This document shows, piece after piece, positions 22,160 through 33,020 of a DNA stretch of 64,000 nt. Position numbers and translations under genes: made by a program. The stretch lies in the NCBI GenBank assembly GCA_011037195.1, contig JAAEAF010009136.1, positions 1 through 64,000 on the forward strand. The letters are read 5' to 3'. This stretch comes from Triatoma infestans (Eukaryota; Arthropoda; Insecta; Hemiptera; Reduviidae). The notes beneath the pieces are model-generated. The model was not told the origin of the DNA. It ran no database searches and saw only the letters and a program-made list of their open reading frames with translations. Within the stretch, counting starts at the first letter, position 1, and each line of letters starts with the position of its first letter.

Positions 22160-22376
22160 TTTAATGGGATATGCACTGTGACCTGGAAGATCTATCTTCT
22201 TAGTGCACTGCACGGTTCCGAACGTTGTTTTCTAGCTGCAGACAACACTGCTATCATCGGACAGTGAGGTACAGGCTCATAGGAAGAGAAAATCTTAGAG
22301 CACATGGTCTATTCGGACCTGGAATCTCCGCACTCCTAGTTCAGCACGCTACCACTGAACCAATCGCTTCCCTAAC
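22160..22376 (-). mobile_element. SINE family 1, near full-length copy (variant 3' body)
   Basis: The minus-strand tRNA-like head is at about 22,300-22,376, with a degenerate box B near 22,311-22,323. The body hairpin segments are recognisable. The 3' part (gacctggaagatctat) matches the copy at 2,981-3,234, defining a subfamily. Confidence 0.75.
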
Positions 22377-22827
22377 TGTTCTATTAGATAAAATTTTAAA
22401 CTGCCCGTACAAGACATATGGTAACCCATACGATTACTTTTTCATTGCAAGCCTTTTAAACCTTTTTATACAAATCGTGCCAATGTTATACATACTAGAT
22501 ATTTTTTTGTTTGTAGTCCAACTAACTTTATATTGTCAAATCTTAAAACATTATATGTATAATTAACTATAATTTATTCCAGTCACTTTATCCAAAGCTC
22601 GTTCAAATATTTTGTTTTACAATTGGAGAATAATTGTGAAAAAGGGCAGTCAGTCATCTTGTTGACTAATGAAGTCATCCTAATTCAGTAGTTTTCTTTT
22701 TTTCAGTCATTCTAATAATGGTGAATACAAAAAAAAAATTTAATAGCATTCACGACTTAGTGTTCCGTTAAATAACACTTTTGCAGCTAATAATCAGCAC
22801 TTGGGACTGTCTGCAGTTGAAGTAAAG

Positions 22828-23150
22828 TATTGTAGCGACCTCTTCTTCTTCCGCTATCTTCTGTGTGCCTTAAAGCGAAGAGTAATAGCCTCTGACAATC
22901 TTGTCCACAGGTCCCTGGCCCATTGTTCTTCTTCTCATCTGCCTGCCTACCCTATCTCTTTCGAGCATCCTTACACATTCCTCTTATGTAAATTGCACCT
23001 TCCTTTGGGTCGCTTTCCCCTTCGTCTAGCCTCTAAAATCTTTTTGGGCATTCTATCATCTCCCATTCTACCCATACAGACGTGTTCAAACCATTTTAGT
23101 TGCCTTTCCTGCGTTGCTTCTATTTGAACGCCTATATTATCCTTTCATTT
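22828..23150 (-). pseudogene. CR1/L2-like LINE ORF2 C-terminal remnant
   Basis: Minus-strand translation from about 23,127 to 22,870 reads EATQERQLKWFEHVCMGRM, GDDRMPKKILEARRRGKRPK, then VRMLERDRVGRQM and VDKIVRGYYSSL. The pattern L+WFGHV.R...+R.PK.ILE....GKR..GR is the post-RT C-terminal region seen in CR1/L2/RTE-type ORF2 proteins and in the craniofacial-development-protein-like fragments derived from them. No RT core is present. One frame stays open for about 85 codons, so the copy may be relatively young. It ends in an acidic EEEE run near 22,840. Confidence 0.65.
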
Positions 23151-23461
23151 CGCCCCTTCTGACCAACCTTCGTTAGCTTTATAGGAATATGGTCACATAT
23201 TCAGTATCAGGTTCTTTAAAGGATGTCCACCACAGATTATCGAGTATTATGAACAATTTTTGTAAATAAATTACACTAATTATTTGCAAAATTTTTCATT
23301 ATTGAAAGCACGAAACACTCGTCCTTAAAAATTCTTGATATATTAGTCCTACGAAAGATGGTGGGAATAAATTTTATTTGAAAAATAGTGAATTTATTTC
23401 TGGGTTCCACAAAAAATATTTTATTTACAAAATAATGCTTGCCACATATTGCTTCAAATTT

Positions 23462-23472
23462 ATATTTCTCAT
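23462..23472. repeat. 5' TSD of the Jockey-clade element
   Basis: atatttctcat, repeated exactly at 27,964-27,974 immediately after the A tail. The first A may belong to the tail, giving 10-11 bp. Confidence 0.85.
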
Positions 23473-23750
23473 GAGTCAGCTGGTGTACCTTTGTAAGTGA
23501 ATGTATGCTTGATTTTTGTGCGATAAACTAATAAGTTTTTTCTGTGGTTAATGTGAATAACTAATAGTATAAATATTAACTTTTATTAATGTTTGTTTCT
23601 TTTTATTAATGGACACCGAAAATGGTATGAAAGACGATTGTATATATTGTAAATTGTGTGTAAATAGTTCGTATTTTTGTAGGTTAAGCGTTATTTTAGT
23701 TTTATTTTAAAATTTATATTAATTGTACATTTGGTTTAGATAGTGGCCAC

Positions 23751-25113
23751 ATGGCGCGCTGGCAACAGCCTAATACATCAGGCATTGAATCACATGATTC
23801 AATAAATGTCTTTTCTGAAAATAATAAAAATAATAATAATTGTACATCAAGTATAATTGCTAAAACTACTAAAAGACCCAGTAATTTAATTAATGAAGTA
23901 ATAATGACGAAAAAAAAAATAAAACAAAAACTACAATTTCTAATAAAACTATGAAAGAACTAAGTAAGAAACTCACGCGTGCTCAGTCTCTTCAATCACT
24001 AAGTGAGTCCAGTGCATACAACAGCCAACCTGGGCCATCTCTAATGAGATCCCAACCTACTGCAGCTCCAAACTTCTGCACTCCCAACCCATTTGCTCCG
24101 TTAAGCATTAACGACGATGAGCAGATGCCTGGGGAGATCACACCACCCAAGGAGAGAAAATCACCGAAACCTCCTCCAACATTTATTAGCAATGTCAATA
24201 ATTATATGGACTTCTGTAGAGCACTTACTGAGCTTCTTGGTCCCTCGTCCTTCGATTGTAAATCTCGTGTGGACAATGTTATGCTGTCCACTGGCATCGA
24301 CAATGTTAGAGCACAGTACCACACATACCAATTGAAAACTGATAAAGCCTTCAGAGTGGTGCTTAGAAATCTTCACCACACAATACCTACGGAGCACATC
24401 AAGCAAGACCTTGAGGAGATGGGCCACAGAGTAAGAAGCGTCACAAATGTGAAGCATCCAGGGACAAAAGCGCCACTTCCCCTATTTTTCATTGACCTCG
24501 AACCTAAAGAAAATAACAAAGAAATCTTCAATGTCAAATCCATCGTCTACACAAAGGTAAAGTTGGAGGAACCATACAAGACCGTTGAAATCCTTCAGTG
24601 CAAGAGATGTCAGCAATATGGTCACACCAAAAGTTACTGCAACCACACTCCTAGATGTGTGAAGTGTGCGGGATATCATCCATCCTCTGGCTGCACTAAG
24701 CCTCGGGAACCCCTGCAACTTGTGCTTTATGCCAGGGTAACCACCCAGCTAATTACAGAGGATGTGTAACACACAAGGAACTACAACGTCTACGAAGAAG
24801 AAACAACTCGCAAAATGACCGCAATCCGCAGCCAAGTTCACCACAGGGAGCAATCCTACAGCTAACATCTACAGACTTCCCTCAGCTGCCACAGAAAGAG
24901 CCTTCTCCAACTCAGCAGTCTCATCAACCTCCTACCAGTCGCTGATTTTCCCCCGTTGGAGTTTCGGGGCAATCAATTAATCATCCGCCAAACTCTCCTG
25001 ACATGACCAACGTACTGACGTCCTTCATATCAGAGTTCAAATCCCTCATAAATCCACTCATCACACTTCTGACCACACTAGTAACCGAACTCATTCCTAA
25101 ACTTTCAAAATGA
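23751..25113 (+). pseudogene. Jockey-clade ORF1 (gag-like, three CCHC zinc knuckles), broken
   Basis: The original frame probably starts at ATG 23,751 (MARWQQPNTSG). A one-base shift in the A run 23,911-23,919 moves it to the frame containing KELSKKLTRAQS (about 23,954). A central region carries FRVVLRNLHHTIP followed by an RRM-like basic part (about 24,350-24,560). Zinc knuckles then follow: CKRCQQYGHTKSYC (C-x2-C-x4-H-x4-C), CVKCAGYHPSSGC (C-x2-C-x3-H-x4-C) and, after a second shift near 24,705, CALCQGNHPANYRGC (C-x2-C-x3-H-x6-C). This triple array is the hallmark of Jockey-clade ORF1. TGA at 24,943-24,945 is premature: the same frame runs on to TGA 25,111-25,113. Intact length would be about 454 residues. 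In the family the protein coats element RNA and targets it to the nucleus. Confidence 0.9.
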
Positions 25114-27815
25114 ATAGACACTTTCTGAATAATTCTTCGCTAACAGTACTCCTCTGGAACGCAAATGGGCTGAATCCCCGCAGAGACGAACTGGACATTT
25201 TGTTACATGACAAACGAATTGACGTGGCACTGATAACAGAGACTCACTTTACTGGACGATCATACTGTAAATTAACCGACTACACTACTTATAGAGCAGA
25301 CCACCCAGACGACACTGCCCATGGTGGCGCAGCCATTCTAATCCGCTCCACCTTAATACATCAACAACTATTACTTGAACAATCAGACTCTCTCCAATCC
25401 GTAGCGATTACACTGGACTGTCATCCATTCTCTCTAAATATGGCAGCAGTGTACTGCCCACCTAATAAGGCTATCTCGTCTACAGACTTTAGTGCTTTTT
25501 TTCGCCGATTGGGACCTCGATTCTTGGCTGGTGGAGACTATAACGCCAAGCATCCGCAATGGGGCTGCCGCGTAGCTAATCCAAGGGGACGCACTCTTCT
25601 CAATTTTCTCACTGCTTCTAACTACAAAGTACTATCTCCTAACGAACCAACGTACTGGCCGACAGCACTCTCTAAATTACCTGACATTCTGGACTATTTC
25701 ATTATTTCTCAGACTTTTTCACTAACCACAGACATTTATACACTTACGGACCTCTCTTCAGACCCCAGTCCTGTGCTACTAATCCTAACTACAACGCCCA
25801 AGACACTTCTTCCTCGACCGACTCTAATTACGGGACCTGTAGACTGGACTCTCTTTCAGAATCTCCTAGAAAGTAAGCTTGACTTATCTATATCACTGAA
25901 AACGCCAGACGAAATAGACGAAGCAGTAAATACTCCTCCATACAGTACTCTATCTGGCAGTCAACCACTCACTCACACCAAAGGACAGTTTATAGACAGT
26001 ATAATCTACCAGTTAAAACACGCCTGCTGATCAGAGAAAAGAGAAGAGCTCGAGCAATTTGGCAACGGACACGATACCCTACTGACAAAAATACTTACAA
26101 CAGACTCACAAGACATTTGAAGCGGAACTTACAAACACTGAGAACACAAAAATATGACAACTATATTACTTACCTAACTACCAATCGTAGATCTCTTTGG
26201 ACAGCCACACGCCGACTGTTATCGTACAAATTCACTTCTTCTTCTCTTAGACGAGACGACGGGACTTGGGCGAAATCAGACTATGACAAAGCCATGCTTT
26301 TTTCTCAGCACCTGACTGACATCTTTACACCTCACCCTGACTTGTCAAACGACTTACTCACGACGGAAATAGAATCTGAATTAGACACACCTCTTCCTCT
26401 TTCACCACCACCAAAAGCTTGCACTCCTTCAGACATCAAATACACCATAAAATCCTTACCCTCTAGAAAATCTCCCGGATATGACCTCATTACCTCAGAA
26501 ACTCTTCGCCATCTTCCTAGAAAAGCTCTTATCTATCTCACCTACATCTACAACTCTGTCCTTCGTACCACCTACTTCCCACTTTCTTGGAAGTATTCAG
26601 TAACACGAATGATCCCGAAACCTGGCAAACCCGCACATCTACCTTCTTCTTACAGACCGATAAGTTTACTACCGACGTTAGGCAAAATTCTTGAAAAACT
26701 GCTGCTGAAACGTATCAACCCCATATTTGCGGAACTTGGCTTGTCCCATGTCATCAGTTTGGGTTCCGAAACATGCACAATACAATTCAGCAGTGTCATC
26801 GAGTGGTAGGCGAGATATCTTCAGCACTGGAGAGAAAGAAAAACTGCACAGGAGCATTCTTGGATGTTACCCAGGGAGCATTCGATCGTGTCTGGCACCC
26901 TGGGCTCCTCTACAAATTAAAAAAATGTCTCCCATTTACTTACTTCCTCATTCTGCGCTCTTACCTCTCCGAAAGGTTCTTTCAGGTCAGTTCTGGTTCA
27001 GCTATCTCTCCTTTCTCGCCAATGAGGGCAGGGGTACCGCAGGGGAGTATCCTTGGTCCCGTCCTATACACTGTATACACATCTGACATACCCACACATC
27101 CATCCACACTACTAAGTACATATGCAGACGACACAGCAATTCTAGCTACCAGTTCAAACCCAGCATCAGCTTCACACACAAATTACGGTCACATTTACAA
27201 AAAATAGAATCATGGGCAAACAAATGGAAAATAAAAATGAACCCTCAGAAATGTCAACACGCCACGTTTACTCTCCGGCGGGGCTCTTGTCCTCCTATCT
27301 TCTACAAGAACAACGCACTTCCCTCTACAGATCTGGTGCGCTACCTTGGGCTTTTCATAGACAAACGACGCACGTGGAACCCACACACACGACTTAAAAG
27401 ACAAGCCATGACTAAACGTGCCAAACTTCTTTACCGACTTCTCGGACGACGGTCTAAATTACCAACTGAACTGAAGAGACTAATATATAACACCATAATT
27501 AAACCTTTGTGGACTTACGGACTAGAGCTGTGGGGTTCAGCCAAACCGACCAACATACGGACCATACAAACATTTCAATCCAAACTACTCAGACAGATAG
27601 TTGACGCTCCTTTTTACGTTACAAACCTCACTCTCCACAATGACCTTAACATCCCTTTCGTACAACAACTTGCCAAGACAAAATACCACAAATACCACAC
27701 TGCTCTCTCACACTGCCCTAATCCCTTCGTACAGTCTCTTGCTTCTACTACCATCCCTGACAATCCACCTCGCCGACTGAACCGCCAGTGGCCCCGAGAT
27801 TTCCTTCGGGACTGA
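25110..27815 (+). pseudogene. Jockey-clade ORF2 (AP endonuclease, reverse transcriptase), broken
   Basis: ATG at 25,110 overlaps the ORF1 stop as ATGA. Endonuclease motifs: LLWNANGLNPRRDELD, ALITETHF with the catalytic E, GGDYNAKHPQWG, and KLPDILDYFI. The usual S-D-H near 25,770 reads SSDPSPV, so the catalytic His is Pro. The frame shifts near 26,000. RT motifs 1-2 are SSYRPISLLPTLGKILEK (about 26,645-26,700); the frame shifts near 26,750; motif A is FLDVTQGAFDRVWH with one extra residue; motif B is AGVPQGSILGPVLY; the catalytic YADD is at about 27,119-27,132; the frame shifts again near 27,178. The C-terminal region (IVDAPFYVTNLTLHNDL) ends at TGA 27,813-27,815. Total is about 902 codons, the normal size for Jockey ORF2. 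In the family it nicks the target and primes reverse transcription. Confidence 0.93.
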
Positions 27816-27963
27816 TCAGTGACTGGTATCCCGTAGAGAGTGCTAGCACTGGGTAGTTTCTCTCCTCCCACTCCTCACGCCTCTATACTCTCTCTCTTCT
27901 CATTTACTTATTGTATATAGAACTATACAATTTGTAAATTTCTAAATAATGAAAAAAAAAAAA

Positions 27964-27974
27964 ATATTTCTCAT
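27964..27974. repeat. 3' TSD of the Jockey-clade element
   Basis: Second copy of atatttctcat, directly after the A tail. Confidence 0.85.
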
Positions 27975-29179
27975 CAATTGCAAAGAAACAAGTATATTTT
28001 TCTCTCTCTTTCTCTGTTTTCTGAACACAGAACACAGTATTAAATTTAAGTTACTACACTTTCATTTTCGAGGGTTTGTTGCACTTATAATTATATAAGC
28101 TACCGGCTTAGAAAACAAAATAATTTGTGGTTGCGCTTTAAATGGTGATATTCAAAATTCTCACACTGTTTATTCAGTATCTAGGAAGATGGGCGAACCA
28201 TACCGTATACCGGTGATAACAATCTAGATTTTAAGGAGTTCCACTTTGGTGAGGAAAATTTATACTTCCCTATTCCCACTTAAAAAAAATCTGTTGAGAA
28301 ACTCCACACTAGTGTTTCACAGTTTGATATGAAACAATCACTATTGGAATTAATACAGTTTGTAAAGCTGACTAATTTTGTTTTCTCAGTTGTCATAACA
28401 TAAATATTGTAGGTGATCGAGTACGTGAGTTTGTTAGCATTGTTGGCGAGTAGAAACTGTATATATTTATTTACATTTTAATCCAGAAAACAGTGCCAAA
28501 TCATAGAACAAACTAAAATAACTTTTGAACTGTGACGTCACAGATTACACAGAACACCATAAAATCATTTTCTGCCTCAGTTGTATAATGTTACAATTAT
28601 TCCACAAAATCAGTGGCTAAAATTCTATTTTTTTTTTTTTCACAAGTGATTTATACACTAAATTTCTCTCACTAGTGTGTAAAAATGATATTATTCGACT
28701 CTAATTATCACGACACGTAGACGTAATCTGCGAAAACAAGATGAGAACAATTTACCAGATACAGCGGATTTGAGATTATACGAAATGGAATAGGTTATAA
28801 AGAGAGGGAGTATTTGACTTGAATTAAAATACATTCTCAGTATTTTTGCATCTTTCCTTATTTGTTTATTTCAAATTAATTAAGAACCAATTGCAGAGAA
28901 AAAATCTAATATTTAACGCTAGATGAACGTTTTTTACAACACTCGTTCAGCTGCCACACTCGCTAGCGCTAGAATGTTTAAAAGTGGCCATTTTCTCTAT
29001 TGTCAAATAAATACTATTTTACAGAAAGTTGTTACATAAAAAAATGATAGGTTTATATCTGTGCAGTTAGCAATGCAATTTTATTGACAGTCGTCAGTCG
29101 TCGACTGACAGTCGTTACAGTTGTTTTCGAAAAAAATCCAACCAACTCTGAAGCCTATTCTTTAATGTTGAACTTTCGG
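27975..29179. other. AT-rich stretch; contains a decayed family A hammerhead-like fragment
   Basis: At 28,181-28,220 the sequence aggaagatgggcgaac followed by taccggtgataac resembles the family A motif, with the GAAA element and part of the core lost. A short imperfect inverted repeat (tcagtcg/cgactga) lies at about 29,094-29,108. No gene was recognised. Confidence 0.4.
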
Positions 29180-29193
29180 TAAAGTCGCAATTT
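29180..29193. repeat. 5' TSD of the I-like element
   Basis: taaagtcgcaattt, repeated exactly at 30,376-30,389. Its first bases could belong to the TAA-type tail of the element. Confidence 0.85.
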
Positions 29194-30286
29194 GAAAAAC
29201 CACGCAATGAAAGCCTGTTATACAATTAAACAGGCAGGTTTTTGGCAGGGTAAGCGATATGGCCATTCTACCATTTACCGCGAGATGCTTTTAAGGATTC
29301 CCTTTACAGGTTTCCCTTCTGATAGGAATTTGAAGACTTTTGTCTTTTGTCATTCCTACAGGGTTAGGTTACCTTCTAGGGATGATTGGTTAACCCTGGG
29401 TCCGTCTGGGGTAATTCCTGAGAATTATCTCCGATGCTTCACCGACGGTTCCAGGATGGATGGTAGGTCTGGGGCTGCCGTCTATTTTGAGAGTGAGTGG
29501 GGCTGCCTCTTGGTGAGTGGGCCACCGTTTTCCAGGCTGAGGTTTATGCAATTCTTTTCTGTATTTTGGATGAGAGGATGCGTAAGTAACACTAATTTAA
29601 AAGGTGTTTGTATCTGCTCGGACAGCCAGGCTGCGTTGAAGGCGCTTAATTCGTGTGTCTTCACTTCCAGATTGTTGTTGGAATGTTCTAAAAGACTGGA
29701 AGATATTTCTTCATTGAAGGATGTGCTTCTGGTCTGGGTTCCAGGTCATATGGGAATCTTTGGGAATGAGAAGGTGGATAGGTTTGCCAAATTAGGCGCC
29801 TCTCTCCCTTTCATGGTCCAGAGCCTGCTGTTGGTGTGTCTTCTGGCACATGTTTGTCAGGCTTTCAGACGTGGATGACCTCACAGCACTCATCCTTGTG
29901 GATGAGTGCAGTGGGTTGTCGGCAGTCTAAGATGCTCATTTGGGGGTCCGGACGGAGCTTTGAGTAGCGGGATCCGATGTCTTTCACGGACCTCTCTCAG
30001 GCATCTGGTTGGATTCCTCACTGGGCATTGTGGCTTAAGGAGACATCTCTATACAATGGGACTCATGCCTGACCCCTTTTGTAGAGTTTGTGAGATGGAG
30101 GAGGAAACACCCTTGCATCTGATGACGGATTGTTTGGGCTGTGAGGAGATTAGGTTTAGGACCTTCGGCCGGAATAGGATATCGGTAGGGGATCTTAAGC
30201 TGTGTCCTTTTAAGGTTTTGGTCCGATTTGTTCGGTCTGTGGTGAAACTTAGATGGTTAAAACCTGGGCCTGGATTTTCGTTCTAG
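29194..30286 (+). pseudogene. I-like ORF2: RNase H domain and C-terminal zinc motif
   Basis: RNase H landmarks: CFTDGSRMDGRSGAAVYF (first catalytic D) at about 29,437-29,490, ICSDSQAALKAL (catalytic D) at about 29,611-29,645, and LVWVPGHMGIFGNEKVDRFA (H and final D) at about 29,730-29,790. The catalytic Glu lies in FQAEVYAILFCILDERMRK, readable only in a shifted frame (29,530-29,590), so two compensating frameshifts bracket it near 29,522 and 29,585. After a break near 29,870 the C-terminal part shows GFLTGHCGLRRHLY, CRVCEMEEETPLHLMTDC and a stop at 30,284-30,286. In the family RNase H removes the RNA template during reverse transcription. The RT and endonuclease domains are missing by truncation. 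The ATG at 29,192 partly lies in the TSD and is not a start. Confidence 0.88.
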
Positions 30287-30375
30287 TACCAGTGGTTGTT
30301 TTTCTTTAGGGGTAGCTGTATAGGCCCTGGGAGGCTTTGGATAGCGTAGGGTTTGCCCTCCCCTTCTGTGAATAA
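29194..30375 (+). mobile_element. 5'-truncated I-like non-LTR retrotransposon with RNase H
   Basis: A 1,182-bp insertion between 14-bp direct repeats. It carries the RNase H and C-terminal part of ORF2, a 3' UTR of about 90 bp, and ends in gtgaataa followed by the TSD that begins taa. A short TAA-type tail instead of poly(A) is known for the I factor group. Decayed 3' copies of the same family are at 45,190-45,470, 47,925-48,125 (minus), 48,385-48,720 and 54,990-55,740. Confidence 0.88.
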
Positions 30376-30389
30376 TAAAGTCGCAATTT
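30376..30389. repeat. 3' TSD of the I-like element
   Basis: Second copy of taaagtcgcaattt. Confidence 0.85.
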
Positions 30390-30488
30390 CAGTTGGTGTA
30401 TTTCGTCCGAAATCTTAGTTGTCAAATGCGGTATAGCTAAATGGGAGTATCAAATTTTTCTTTTTTGGTATATTTTACTCTTACTCTG

Positions 30489-30525
<37 letters not shown>

Positions 30526-30562
30526 CGCACGCACACACACACACACATATATATATATATGT
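30489..30562. repeat. (CA)n then (TA)n microsatellite
   Basis: CA dinucleotides interrupted by CG-containing units, followed by a TA run. Confidence 0.9.
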
Positions 30563-30771
30563 ATGTATAAAACCCTTATTTTTTTGACTCAAAACATTTA
30601 TTTCGGGAGTAAACATTATTTCTTCTAAACTTGACAAGATCGCATTGCATCCTCTTACGTCAGGAAAAGAAAGCAAAACAAAATAAGAAATTCGGAATTC
30701 AACACTTTCATTAATGCTCACAATTATTGTAACTGATAAATTTCCTACCAAGTTGATATTTTTACTAGGGT

Positions 30772-31360
30772 AAAGCTAGGAGCGATGACGCACATTTCAA
30801 AGTTATGCCCTGTATCAAAATATAGGAGAAATATTAAAGAGGTAATGCTTAAAACATATGTCAATTACTATTATCTACAAAAAAATGTTATTTTTCAAAA
30901 TAAAGAATTCTAATTTATACCAGAAACAAAATACAAATACACTACATTTGGCCGTCTGTCCTACTATGGTAGGATAGATGACGCACCATAGGTAGGAGAC
31001 CTCTCCTCTATGTAGGTAACATGGTTGATCGACATGAAACTTGGTAAACACTATGTCTATGAGCCCAACTTTAACGACAGCTGGAAATCTTTCATTTCAA
31101 TTGCAATTAATATAATATATAAAAAATAAAAAAAAAATTACTAAGCTTTATGAAAATTCAGGTATTCACCAGATATAGCTAGCTGATGCCTATAAATGTT
31201 CGTAGAACATAGAAGAACACACAAAATAACTGAAGAATTTTGCAATATGTTCGCTTCTGATCTCTCTACTCCTGGACTAACTTCCATGATGCCACGTGGT
31301 GGCAAACAAGAGAAGCAAAGCCTGCGTTTTCTCTCCTAACGCGTCACCTCTCCTAGCTTT
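30772..31360. mobile_element. Short terminal-inverted-repeat (MITE-like) element
   Basis: The left end aaagctaggagcgatgacgc (30,772-30,791) matches the reverse complement of 31,341-31,360 at 18 of 20 positions. A subterminal relative (taggatagatgacgcac) lies at about 30,971. No transposase is encoded in the 589 bp. Both flanks carry gt, too short to call a TSD. Confidence 0.6.
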
Positions 31361-31439
31361 GTATTCTTCAAATGTACCTATTGTATTTTTCTAAATGTTA
31401 TTTATTTAGGTGTAAATCGTATAATTTTCTGAAGTAGTA

Positions 31440-31715
31440 GTTTTAACGAAAATCTCGGGTCCTCAACTCTACCGAAACTAAATTAATCAATTCCTGGAAT
31501 GAATATTCAAATAAAATTATTACGAAATATAAAAAAAAAAAAAAAAAAAAAAAAATCAAAGCTTTTTCTGAGAAAATCACGGAAAATGGAAGAAATTCTG
31601 TAATGTCGCACTTCCGGTTGACGATTTTTGAACCATCACTCCGATATGGGATTTTCTTATGATGAAATATCACGTTTGAGCTTCCTGCGATTTCTTGTTG
31701 TTTTTTTTTAAGTTG
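31440..31715 (-). repeat. Family D dispersed repeat
   Basis: Minus-strand order: cgatttc block, catcggagtgatggttc block, gtcaaccggaagtgcgac, agaatttcttccattttcc, gattttctcag, then an A/T run (31,531-31,555). Confidence 0.6.
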
Positions 31716-32439
31716 TTTTATTCATACAATGATCGCAAACACACAATGTTCTCTGAATTCAGAGACACAAAACTAATATATATGATAGATGAATAAACAA
31801 GAATAATTTGTTAATATGTGAAAGCTCAATTTTGAAGATTTAGCATAACGTAATACTTCCGTTATAACTAACGTAAATACTTATAAGAATTAATGGATGT
31901 TTAAATAACTGGCAAAAAAAAAAGGGCCATTTAAGTTTGAAAAGACTCATTTAATATATCTTTGCTTGTACTTTAAACAATTATTATTTCATTTAATTTA
32001 TTACTTACAAAAAAAAATAAAAGAGTGCGTAAATATTAGGTATTAGATTGATCAAAAGTGTATAATTTTTTGAAAGACGAAACCAGGGGGGGCAACAGTC
32101 CCTGTTATTTATTCCATGTGATAATCTCTCTTTGAAATACATTTTCAATTAAATACATTTTACATCAAATTAAAATACATTTTCAATTACAGTATTCATA
32201 TTACACTTCAACTAAAACCCTACAATGTCTCTTTTATGCAGATGCTATTGCTTCCACTCCATTGCTATAGTAGATGATGCTCACCAGTAATTAAATCAAT
32301 ATTAAGTGGTTTAACTGTCCATACCTCAAAAAAATGGCACTTCCTGCTACTAGGAGTAAGAGCAAGTAAAAAGACAGGAGTTTTTTTTTTTTAATTTGGA
32401 AAACAATAATTTTATTATCACTCATATTTTTATCGAAAC

Positions 32440-33020
32440 TTAACTCTTATCTCGGACAACATTTATGAGCACATTAAATTTTTACCTTCACCGGAAATAG
32501 ATGTATTGAGGCACGATAAAAAATTTTTTCGAGCGAATCGTCTGTAGGTATATGGGCGTGTGAAAAATCAGAGAGAAAACTCAACCTTGATAATTCCGTT
32601 TACTTACGTAACCACATCTGACACTAAGGTTTCGAGCAAAATCCATCAACCGGAAGTGCCACTTTACTGAAAAACATCGTATACCTATCACTTTTATTTA
32701 AAACATTTTTCAAGGATAAATTGATTTTAGGGGGAGGGGGATTAGAGTAGCGTAAAGGTTTCCTCTAAAATACCACTTGAGAACAATGTATGGTTCTGCC
32801 ATCTATATAAAATTATTAGAAGCATTATTAGAATTCTAAATTTGTAGCAAATCAGTAAACCGGAAGTTTGAATTTACAGAATGGGTTTTTTGATTTTTTT
32901 TTTTGGAATTTTCTCGTAAATGACTATTACAATTTGCTTTAAACTTGAATTAACTGTACAGATATAAACCTATCACTTTTATTTGTAACATTTTTCTGTA
33001 AAAAATTGTTATTACGTGGT
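32440..33020 (+). repeat. Family D dispersed repeat, long copy with both distal blocks
   Basis: ttcaccggaaatagatgtat, ccacatctgacactaagg, catcaaccggaagtgccac, tttatttaaaacatttttc, ttagggggagggggatt, and a second unit with gtaaaccggaagtttgaat and ggaattttctcgtaaatgac. Confidence 0.7.

Larger units (their letters stand above)
23473..27963 (+). mobile_element. Jockey-clade non-LTR retrotransposon, structurally complete, inactivated
   Basis: A 4,491-bp element bounded by 11-bp direct repeats and ending in an A run (27,950-27,963). Order: 5' UTR of about 278 bp, ORF1 (nucleic-acid-binding gag-like protein), ORF2 (AP-type endonuclease, RT and C-terminal domain), 3' UTR of about 135 bp, A tail. Size and order match complete Jockey-type elements. 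It has no introns or LTRs. At least five frameshifts and one nonsense codon break the ORFs, so it cannot move on its own. A 3' fragment of a related element is at 34,466-34,805 on the minus strand. Confidence 0.93.

Noticed and set aside
22225..22566. 113-residue reading frame
   Set aside because: Its first half is a minus-strand SINE copy and the rest is AT-rich sequence; no domain.
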